Positions 1-5,382 of a stretch of DNA of 5,893 nt are shown here, piece by piece. Position 1 is the stretch's first letter; every line of letters starts with the position of its first letter. The DNA is from an uncultured Flavobacteriia bacterium (GTDB taxonomy: Bacteria > Bacteroidota > Bacteroidia > Flavobacteriales_D > Crocinitomicaceae). The position numbers and the translations under genes are program-made. The notes beneath the pieces were generated by a model. That model saw only the letters and a list, made by a program, of their open reading frames with translations. It did not search any database and had not been told where the DNA came from. The stretch lies in assembly GCA_903887095.1 (NCBI GenBank), contig CAISOQ010000318.1, forward strand, positions 1-5,893, given 5' to 3'.

Positions 1-15
1 ATCCTTTATTTTCAT
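1..15 (-). CDS. N-terminal fragment of a divergent gene, identity unknown (purN is a guess from context)
   Basis: Read on the minus strand, an ATG at 15-13 opens a frame MKIKD that runs off the left edge. It is supported by a GAGGAG Shine-Dalgarno-like sequence (CTCCTC on the plus strand at 24-29), eight bases before the ATG, and by its position divergent to acpP. In many Bacteroidota the gene divergent from acpP is purN (phosphoribosylglycinamide formyltransferase). That is family and context knowledge only; five residues cannot confirm it. I infer a real gene start with moderate confidence and make no firm product call. Confidence 0.4.
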
Positions 16-23
16 ACTTTTAA

Positions 24-29
24 CTCCTC
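24..29 (-). promoter_or_regulatory. Shine-Dalgarno-like site for the divergent left-edge gene
   Basis: The minus strand reads GAGGAG eight bases before the ATG of the truncated divergent gene. It stands out because none of the plus-strand genes here has a comparable purine-rich site; their leaders are A-rich or T-rich, as is usual in Bacteroidota. It helps fix the start of the truncated gene. Confidence 0.4.
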
Positions 30-39
30 AATAAATTGC

Positions 40-69
40 ATTGAAACAATTAAGCACTAAATAATTTTG
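40..69 (+). promoter_or_regulatory. Candidate upstream promoter for acpP-fabF-rnc
   Basis: TAATTTTG at 62-69 is a perfect match to the Bacteroidota -7 consensus TAnnTTTG. ATTG at 40-43 can serve as the -33 element with an 18-base spacer. Transcription would begin around 74-76, leaving a leader of about 50 bases before the acpP ATG. The -7 match is good and the -33 match is partial (TTG rather than TTTG). Confidence 0.45.
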
Positions 70-96
70 ATATTTAAAGCATTGTTTTTTTCTTTG
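66..96 (+). promoter_or_regulatory. Candidate downstream promoter for acpP, overlapping the first
   Basis: TTTG at 66-69 followed after 19 bases by TTTCTTTG at 89-96 fits the Bacteroidota -33/-7 arrangement with one mismatch in the -7 element (T instead of A at its second base). Its -33 element uses the same TTTG that ends the -7 element of the other candidate, so the two could not easily be occupied together. The start would lie near 101-103, giving a leader of about 24 bases. Confidence 0.4.
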
Positions 97-125
97 CAGC
101 CTGATTAACCCTTAAAACAAAAGAA

Positions 126-362
126 ATGTCTGACATCAAATCAAAAGTAATATCTATCATTGTAGATAAACTGGGTGTTGAAGAAAGTGAAGTGACGAAC
201 GAAGCGTCTTTCACAAACGATCTTGGCGCTGACTCATTGGATACAGTAGAATTGATTATGGAATTCGAAAAAGAATTCAATATCGCAATTCCAGACGATC
301 AAGCTGAGAACATTCAAACAGTAGGTGACGCAATTTCTTACATCGAAGAGAACGCTAACTAA
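126..362 (+). CDS. acpP: Acyl carrier protein
   Basis: This 78-residue acidic protein carries growing acyl chains on a phosphopantetheine arm during type II fatty-acid synthesis in the cytoplasm. The attachment motif GADSLDTVEL is present, with the modified serine at residue 37, matching the family position just before helix II. Length and the four-helix layout are normal. The ATG at 126 is preceded by an A-rich leader without a Shine-Dalgarno site, as expected in Bacteroidota. fabF, whose enzyme uses this protein as substrate carrier, begins 37 bases downstream, so the two are probably cotranscribed from the promoters at 40-96. The identification is essentially certain. Confidence 0.97.
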   Translation: MSDIKSKVISIIVDKLGVEESEVTNEASFTNDLGADSLDTVELIMEFEKEFNIAIPDDQAENIQTVGDAISYIEENAN

Positions 363-399
363 TTAAAAAGTTTCTTATTTTAGAGCAAAGCATTTCTTT

Positions 400-1653
400 A
401 TGGAATTAAAAAGAGTTGTTGTTACTGGAATGGGTGCTCTAACCCCTATTGGGAATTCACTGAATGAGTACTGGGAAGCATTGCTGAACGGAAAAAGTGG
501 TGCTGCACCAATACAGCAATTTGATGCATCTTTGTTCAAAACGCAATTTGCTTGCGAGGTAAAGAACTTCAATGCGGAGGACTTTATCGATAGAAAAGAA
601 GCAAGGAAACTTGATCAGTTTTCGCAGTACGCCCTGGTTTCCGCTTCGGAAGCCATGGCGGATTCTGCAATTATGGAGTCTAATCCAAATGTGGACAGAA
701 TCGGCGTTATCTGGGGTTCAGGTATCGGTGGTTTGAAAACATTCCAAGACGAGGCCCAAAATTTCTTTGAGGGTGATGGAACCCCTCGATTCAATCCTTT
801 CTTCATTCCAAAAATGATTGCTGATATCGCTGCTGGCCATATCTCAATTAAATATGGTCTACGTGGCCCAAATTATGTCACTGTTTCTGCATGCGCATCA
901 TCAACCAACGCTATAATTGACGCGTTCAATTTAATTCGACTTGGTAAAGCTGATGCTATTGTAACAGGAGGATCTGAGGCTGCTGTTAATCAAATGGGAA
1001 TGGGAGGCTTTAATGCTTTGAAAGCACTTTCAACTCGCAATGAATCACCAGAAACAGCATCAAGACCATTTGATGTTGATCGTGATGGATTCGTTCTTGG
1101 TGAAGGTGGAGGAGCATTAATTCTTGAAGAATACGAGCACGCGATTAAACGTGGTGCTAAAATTTACGCTGAGGTTATAGGTGGCGGAATGTCTGGTGAT
1201 GCTTATCACATGACTGCTCCGCATCCAGAAGGTCTTGGTGCAAAGAATACGATGATTGCAGCGCTAGAAGATGCTGGAATTAATCCATCTGAAATCGATT
1301 ATGTGAATGTGCATGGAACGTCAACGCCCCTTGGGGATGTTGCGGAAGTGAAAGCAATTCAACAAGTTTTCGGAGAACATGCATACAATTTGAACATTAG
1401 TTCAACAAAGTCCATGACAGGACACTTGCTAGGAGCGGCTGGAGCAATTGAGGCTATTGCCTGTATTATGGCAGTTAAGCACGACATAGTTCCGCCAACA
1501 ATTAATCACTTTACAGATGATCCTGAATTGGACAATAGACTGAATTTTACATTCAACAAAGCTCAAAAGCGCACGGTGAATGTTGCTCTGTCGAACACTT
1601 TTGGTTTTGGTGGACACAACACTAGTGTTATTGTCAAGAAATTTAACGGATAA
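400..1653 (+). CDS. fabF: 3-oxoacyl-[acyl-carrier-protein] synthase II (KAS II)
   Basis: The 417-residue protein is a full-length condensing enzyme that extends acyl-ACP by two carbons using malonyl-ACP, with loss of CO2. The thiolase-fold catalytic triad is intact: Cys165 in TVSACASS, His305 in VHGTSTPLGD and His342 in SMTGHLLGAAGA, with the conserved Lys337 just before it. The C-terminal GFGGHN loop contains Phe403, at the position of the family's gatekeeper phenylalanine. The Cys-His-His triad separates it from FabH, which uses Cys-His-Asn. FabF is favoured over FabB by overall sequence and by its place right after acpP. The ATG at 400 gives the standard N terminus (KRVVVTGMGALTPIG). The 3' end overlaps the likely start of rnc. 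Confidence 0.96.
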   Translation: MELKRVVVTGMGALTPIGNSLNEYWEALLNGKSGAAPIQQFDASLFKTQFACEVKNFNAEDFIDRKEARKLDQFSQYALVSASEAMADSAIMESNPNVDRIGVIWGSGIGGLKTFQDEAQNFFEGDGTPRFNPFFIPKMIADIAAGHISIKYGLRGPNYVTVSACASSTNAIIDAFNLIRLGKADAIVTGGSEAAVNQMGMGGFNALKALSTRNESPETASRPFDVDRDGFVLGEGGGALILEEYEHAIKRGAKIYAEVIGGGMSGDAYHMTAPHPEGLGAKNTMIAALEDAGINPSEIDYVNVHGTSTPLGDVAEVKAIQQVFGEHAYNLNISSTKSMTGHLLGAAGAIEAIACIMAVKHDIVPPTINHFTDDPELDNRLNFTFNKAQKRTVNVALSNTFGFGGHNTSVIVKKFNG

Positions 1654-2371
1654 ACTTCTGAAATTATCTTTATTCAAACCGAAAAGATCAGATGATGAAC
1701 TCGAACTGATCGCTTTCATCATTCAACGATTTGGATATCGTCCTAAGAGTCTTTCTTTTTTTATTCAAGCAGTCACCCATCGATCCCTCAATAGTTCAGA
1801 AACGGATTCATCCAATGAAAGATTAGAATACCTTGGAGATGCCGTGCTAGATGCCGTTGTCGCTGAGTTTCTTTATCATCGATTTCCAAACGAAGACGAA
1901 GGTTATTTAACGAAGATAAAATCAAAAGTAGTTAGCAGAAAAACCTTAGGTGAAATAGCTGAATCCATGGAGCTTCGAAATGTAATTCGTTACCATAAGG
2001 GAAGATCAATCAATCTTTCAACGCTTGAGGGAAACGCATTTGAAGCAATTATGGGAGCAATATACCTGGATGGTGGATTTGAACAAGTAAAAAGCTGTGT
2101 CTATAATCACATCTTCAGAAAGTATATGGACCTCAATAGAATTTTAGAAGAGGAAATCGATTTCAAATCTAAATTATTCATTTGGTGTCAGAAAAAACGA
2201 TTGAAGTTGGATTTCATTATTCTATCTGAAGAAAACAAAGGAGCCAACTGGAATTATACAGTTGTTGCCTCAATCAATGGAACAAATTATGGCCGGGGAT
2301 CAGGTGCAGCAAAGAAAATTGCAGAACAGGCCGCCTCAAAGGAAACCCTTGAATTAATGGGCGAGATCTAA
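1631..2371 (+). CDS. rnc: Ribonuclease III
   Basis: The enzyme cleaves double-stranded RNA, maturing rRNA precursors and some mRNAs. From a TTG at 1631 it has 246 residues. The RNase III domain (about 26-160) carries the signature ERLEYLGDAV (Glu63, Glu66, Asp70) and DEG (Glu90). A double-stranded RNA-binding domain (about 176-245) ends in the typical GAAKKIAEQAA helix. The other catalytic segment reads GNAFEA, so Asn135 stands where E. coli has Asp114; Glu138 is kept. I chose the TTG because the resulting start, MSRNLTDK, resembles remembered Bacteroides RNase III N termini and gives normal length. It overlaps fabF by 23 bases. An in-frame ATG at 1580 would add 17 unlikely residues and a 74-base overlap, and a GTG lies at 1625. 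No ATG lies nearer. Confidence 0.93.
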   Translation: MSRNLTDKLLKLSLFKPKRSDDELELIAFIIQRFGYRPKSLSFFIQAVTHRSLNSSETDSSNERLEYLGDAVLDAVVAEFLYHRFPNEDEGYLTKIKSKVVSRKTLGEIAESMELRNVIRYHKGRSINLSTLEGNAFEAIMGAIYLDGGFEQVKSCVYNHIFRKYMDLNRILEEEIDFKSKLFIWCQKKRLKLDFIILSEENKGANWNYTVVASINGTNYGRGSGAAKKIAEQAASKETLELMGEI

Positions 2372-2424
2372 ATAAATTGCTTTCAAAGTTTAATATTTAC
2401 AACGACATTCTACTTTATTTTTTG

Positions 2425-2432
2425 TATCTTCA
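2425..2432 (+). promoter_or_regulatory. Weak candidate -7 element upstream of yraN
   Basis: TATCTTCA lies 20 bases before the yraN ATG, in the 81-base gap after rnc. It matches the Bacteroidota -7 consensus in the TA and the first two T positions but lacks the final TG, and I see no good -33 partner. It shares TGTATCTT with the better site before the pseudouridine synthase gene. yraN may instead be read through from rnc; no convincing terminator hairpin was seen in the gap. Confidence 0.25.
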
Positions 2433-2452
2433 AGTAAAACTCCTACTTGATA

Positions 2453-2806
2453 ATGAATACAACTGAACTAGGTCAATTTGGCGAAAATATAGCTGACCGC
2501 TTTCTTACGGAAAAAGGATTCCATATTCTCGATCGAAATTTTCGTTTTAAAAAAGGAGAAATCGATATTATTGCCGAAGACAAAGATGTATTGGTGCTAA
2601 TAGAAGTCAAAACCAGACAAACAGCTGAGATTGGTGAGCCCTGGAGAGCTGTCACAAGAGCCAAGCAACGACAAATAATACAAGTAGCAAATAATTATAT
2701 TCAAAGCAGGCAAATTACAAAAAATGCTAGGTTTGATATTGTGTCCATAGTCACTAATTCTTATCGAACAACGATCGAACATATAACAGATGCATTTTAT
2801 CCTTAA
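2453..2806 (+). CDS. YraN/UPF0102 family endonuclease-fold protein
   Basis: This is a small (117-residue) protein of the UPF0102 family, whose cellular role is not settled; the fold belongs to the PD-(D/E)XK nuclease superfamily related to Holliday-junction resolvases. The family start ELGQFGENIADRFLTEKGF is visible, followed by the nuclease-like core: KGEIDII with Glu36 and Asp38, then IEVKTR with Glu51 and Lys53. All candidate metal-binding residues are kept, so an active nuclease site is possible. The ATG at 2453 gives the usual N terminus; a TTG two codons upstream is in frame but adds nothing recognisable. It sits 81 bases after rnc and 47 before the pseudouridine synthase gene. The family call is secure; any biochemical function is inference from the fold. 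Confidence 0.92.
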   Translation: MNTTELGQFGENIADRFLTEKGFHILDRNFRFKKGEIDIIAEDKDVLVLIEVKTRQTAEIGEPWRAVTRAKQRQIIQVANNYIQSRQITKNARFDIVSIVTNSYRTTIEHITDAFYP

Positions 2807-2826
2807 CCAATTGATTGTATTTACTG

Positions 2827-2834
2827 TATCTTTG
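2827..2834 (+). promoter_or_regulatory. Candidate -7 promoter element for the pseudouridine synthase operon
   Basis: TATCTTTG is a perfect TAnnTTTG match in the 47-base gap after yraN. The expected -33 position falls at the stop of yraN (about 2803-2807) and shows no TTTG; the nearest TTGs at 2811-2813 and 2815-2817 are too close. A start near 2840 would leave a leader of about 14 bases before the ATG at 2854. It would also make an in-frame TTG at 2815 unusable as a start. It probably drives the synthase, lipoprotein and barrel genes together. Confidence 0.45.
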
Positions 2835-2853
2835 TACTGAAATTCTGCTCGTG

Positions 2854-3816
2854 ATGAACACAAAAAATTCTGGAAGAAGCTCTTCAAACAGAGAAAACTC
2901 CAATTCTAAGAAGCCCACTAAAAAAGGTGGAAGTAGCACTCCTAAGCCGTTTGCTAATAAATCAAAATCAGCTGCTCCACCAAAGAAAAAATTAGGTGGT
3001 CCTGCAAAAGAAAGTAGCCTTAAAACCGTCAGCGCTCGAGATAAGCGCAAATACATAGACTTTAAAGAAAAGGTCAAAAAAGGTGATCCTCTTCCAAATT
3101 TCAACGATGATGAGGTGAGATTGAATAAGTACTTGTCGAATGCAGGTGTCTGTTCAAGAAGAGAAGCGGATGTTTTAATACAGACAGGAGTCATTTCCAT
3201 TAATGGAACAATTGTTACTGAGTTAGGTTATAAAATAAAACTCGGAGATGTTGTTCAATATGATGGCGAAACAATCAATGCTGAGACAAAACGATACGTT
3301 CTTTTGAATAAACCTAAAGGCTTCATTACCACCATGGATGATCCATATGGTCGAAAAACAGTAATGACTCTTGTTAAAAAAGCCTGTAAAGAACGCATCT
3401 ATCCCGTAGGAAGATTGGACAGGGATACAACGGGTCTACTGTTGTTCACGAATGATGGAGATATTGCAAAAAAATTAACACATCCACGGCATCGCGCATC
3501 GAAAATTTACCATGTCGAACTCAATAAACAAGTGTCAAGAGAGCATTTGGAAACGTTTTTAAAAGGGGTTGACTTAGAAGATGGAAAAACCAATTTTGAT
3601 GTGGCTGAATTCGTAAAAGATGGCAATTCTCGTGAAGTTGGTGTAGAATTACACTCTGGAAAAAACAGAATCGTTAGAAGAATGTTTGAAGCTTTAGGTT
3701 ATGACGTCGTAAAATTGGATCGTGTTCAGTTTGCCGGTTTGACAAAAAAAGATCTGCCACGCGGCATGTTCCGACATTTGTCCGAAAAGGAAGTTGCATT
3801 TCTAAAAATGTCTTAA
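2854..3816 (+). CDS. RluB/RsuA-family rRNA pseudouridine synthase with basic N-terminal extension
   Basis: The protein (320 residues) isomerises a uridine in ribosomal RNA; in this family the usual target is 23S rRNA (RluB-like) or 16S rRNA (RsuA-like). Residues 1 to about 75 form a Lys/Ser/Pro-rich, probably disordered extension. An S4 RNA-binding domain follows (about 88-132, VRLNKYLSNAGVCSRREAD). The catalytic domain has LLNKPKGFITT and the motif GRLDRDTTGLLL with catalytic Asp189, then SGKNRIVRRMFEALG near the C terminus. The KNR.VRRM.E form is closer to RluB than RsuA, but substrate choice cannot be fixed by eye. The ATG at 2854 is preferred over the adjacent GTG at 2851 and an upstream TTG at 2815, which would precede the likely transcription start. 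The next ATG follows the stop codon directly. Confidence 0.93.
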   Translation: MNTKNSGRSSSNRENSNSKKPTKKGGSSTPKPFANKSKSAAPPKKKLGGPAKESSLKTVSARDKRKYIDFKEKVKKGDPLPNFNDDEVRLNKYLSNAGVCSRREADVLIQTGVISINGTIVTELGYKIKLGDVVQYDGETINAETKRYVLLNKPKGFITTMDDPYGRKTVMTLVKKACKERIYPVGRLDRDTTGLLLFTNDGDIAKKLTHPRHRASKIYHVELNKQVSREHLETFLKGVDLEDGKTNFDVAEFVKDGNSREVGVELHSGKNRIVRRMFEALGYDVVKLDRVQFAGLTKKDLPRGMFRHLSEKEVAFLKMS

Positions 3817-4506
3817 ATGAAAAAGTTATTAGGTTTTTCTCTTCTTGTTCTCCTTTTAGCATCTTGTTCAACTGAAAAGGGAGGGCAATCTGTCAATCCA
3901 TATTTTAAGTATTTCTATCCTTCAGATACAATTCCGAAAATATACTTGTTTCGCGATGTAGCTCATGGTTTGGATGAACAGTTCCACCGAATATACACCC
4001 TAAATGATTCAGAAGGTCAACACCTTATCGTTGAGGTGTATGCAGCAGATGGCAGAATTATAGAGGCATTAAACTACAATGTTGATTCTCTAGATGTATT
4101 GGATCACATGGTTGTAAACCGCAACCAAGAAAAAACAAAGGCAGAGCTATTTAAAAACAAATTGATTCCTATGAATAATTCGGAAGAGGTTTGGTTTGCC
4201 AGTCGTTTTCAAGGGTTTTTAGATTCAACGCTTATTTTAAAGGAAATAAAACGAAAGGTAGAGGGAGTTGAAATTTTACATGAAGTTTTAGGAGAAGAGG
4301 TGCCTTCGATTATTATGAAAGATAAAATACGTTTGACGAACTTTAATCCATTTACAAAAAAAGAGAACCTGTTGCAAGGCGAGGCAATAAACTACTTTTC
4401 TGAGGGATATGGCTTGGTTGAGTGGCACACACCAGATAAAAAGGTACATTATAAATTGGAAAAAATAATGGACCAAGCGGAATGGTTAAGTATTATTACA
4501 AGATAA
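3817..4506 (+). CDS. Predicted lipoprotein of unknown function
   Basis: I do not recognise a named family. The 229-residue protein begins with a textbook lipoprotein signal: positively charged MKK, a hydrophobic stretch, then the lipobox LASC with the lipidated cysteine at residue 17. It would be anchored in the membrane, probably the outer membrane and facing the periplasm; residues after the cysteine (STEKGGQ) do not clearly match the acidic surface-export signal described in Capnocytophaga. The mature part is mixed alpha/beta and rich in charged and aromatic residues, with no transmembrane segment or obvious catalytic motif. It ends in a segment (YFSEGYGLVEWHTPDKKVHYKLEK, quoted in part: GYGLVEWHTPD) suggestive of beta strands. 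Its ATG touches the synthase stop codon and the barrel gene starts one base after its own stop, so translational coupling is likely. Confidence 0.85.
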   Translation: MKKLLGFSLLVLLLASCSTEKGGQSVNPYFKYFYPSDTIPKIYLFRDVAHGLDEQFHRIYTLNDSEGQHLIVEVYAADGRIIEALNYNVDSLDVLDHMVVNRNQEKTKAELFKNKLIPMNNSEEVWFASRFQGFLDSTLILKEIKRKVEGVEILHEVLGEEVPSIIMKDKIRLTNFNPFTKKENLLQGEAINYFSEGYGLVEWHTPDKKVHYKLEKIMDQAEWLSIITR

Positions 4507-4507
4507 G

Positions 4508-5380
4508 ATGAAATTAGCGGTTGTCCTGATAGCATTTCTTTTGCCGTTTTATCAGTTGGCCCAAACACATAAGAGAAAACCAAAGGTATCCTTCTCTAAA
4601 GGGACTTTCTTTGGATACTATGGTTACAATAGAAGTTGGTATTCCAATAGCACGCTTAATTTAACAGGTCCAGGCTATCAATTCTCATTAAAAGGTATGG
4701 CTGCGCATGATCTGCCAAACCCATTGGATCCTGGAATTCAACTAAATCCTTTGAGGTGCACCACTGGACAATACGATGTTCGTTTTGGCTATTATTTTAA
4801 GAATCATTTTGCCATTTCATTGGGTTATGATAAGTTGAAATACGAAATGCAAAATGGAGATCAGGTTTTGTTGTCAGGAAATTTAAATGCTGGTGTTGAC
4901 ACAGTCAATTATTGGAGCGGATCCTACACAAACGATCCGGTAACACTCTCTAACAATACTTTTCACTACAGCAATTCTGGTTTAAATTATATTCGTTGTG
5001 AGCTAACACGAACAGACCAATGGCTAGCCGCTGGAAGGGATCAACAGGTAGTTCTTTCCACAAATTTAGGTGTTGGATTCGGTGGCTTAGTCTCCGATAA
5101 TACTCTTCTTTTTGCAGGTAAAGAAGATGCAGAATATAGATCGTTTTCGGGTTTTGCACTCTCGGGTCATTTTGGGATTCGCTTCGAATTCTTTCGGCAT
5201 GTGTTTGTTCAATCAAACTTTAGTGGGGGATACATGTCGCAAACACATGTTGGCACTCGAATAAATGATTCAAATGCATTTGCATCTCAAAAGTTTGCAT
5301 TTATGCAGTTCGATACTAACGTTGGATTTTTATTTTACATTCGCCCAACAAATAACTGCAATACCTGCCCTGTATGGTAA
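4508..5380 (+). CDS. Predicted outer-membrane beta-barrel protein, function unknown
   Basis: The 290-residue protein has a Sec signal peptide (MKLAVVLIAFLLPFYQLAQ, cleavage likely near residue 18-19). Its mature part is full of alternating aromatic/hydrophobic strands ending in aromatic residues: GTFFGYYGYNRSWY, YDVRFGYYF, FAISLGYDKLKYEM, GHFGIRFEFF, VFVQSNFSGGYM and FDTNVGFLFYI. This is the pattern of a small outer-membrane barrel of perhaps 8-12 strands. The early segment GYNRSWYS...GPGYQF with AHDLPNP...LNP resembles a Bacteroidota barrel family I know only as uncharacterised; that is from memory, not a search. It lacks a plug or TonB box. Four cysteines (84, 164, 284, 287) are present, the last two as CNTC in a short tail beyond the final strand. 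It is probably cotranscribed with the lipoprotein gene one base upstream. Confidence 0.82.
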   Translation: MKLAVVLIAFLLPFYQLAQTHKRKPKVSFSKGTFFGYYGYNRSWYSNSTLNLTGPGYQFSLKGMAAHDLPNPLDPGIQLNPLRCTTGQYDVRFGYYFKNHFAISLGYDKLKYEMQNGDQVLLSGNLNAGVDTVNYWSGSYTNDPVTLSNNTFHYSNSGLNYIRCELTRTDQWLAAGRDQQVVLSTNLGVGFGGLVSDNTLLFAGKEDAEYRSFSGFALSGHFGIRFEFFRHVFVQSNFSGGYMSQTHVGTRINDSNAFASQKFAFMQFDTNVGFLFYIRPTNNCNTCPVW

Positions 5381-5382
5381 AA

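Noticed and set aside
259..280. Repeated GAATTC within acpP, spaced by a few bases.
   Set aside because: It encodes the normal EFEKEF segment of acyl carrier protein, so the repeat follows from the amino-acid sequence.
363..399. Gap between acpP and fabF, considered for a terminator or processing hairpin.
   Set aside because: It is only 37 A/T-rich bases with no stable stem; cotranscription of acpP and fabF is the simpler reading.
1580..1630. ATG at 1580 as the start of RNase III.
   Set aside because: The added residues do not resemble an RNase III N terminus, and it would need a 74-base overlap with fabF. The TTG at 1631 explains length and sequence better.
1429..1722. Minus-strand open frame across the fabF-rnc junction.
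   Set aside because: It is opposite well-supported coding sequence, is low-complexity serine-rich at its start, and matches no family I know.
2754..3200. Long minus-strand open frame opposite the end of yraN and the start of the pseudouridine synthase gene.
   Set aside because: Its Phe/Leu-rich translation is the antisense of the Lys/Ser-rich synthase tail. It spans two real genes and their promoter and shows no domain.
4950..5216. Minus-strand open frame of 88 codons inside the barrel gene.
   Set aside because: The plus strand there encodes clear beta-barrel strands, and the antisense product has no recognisable features.
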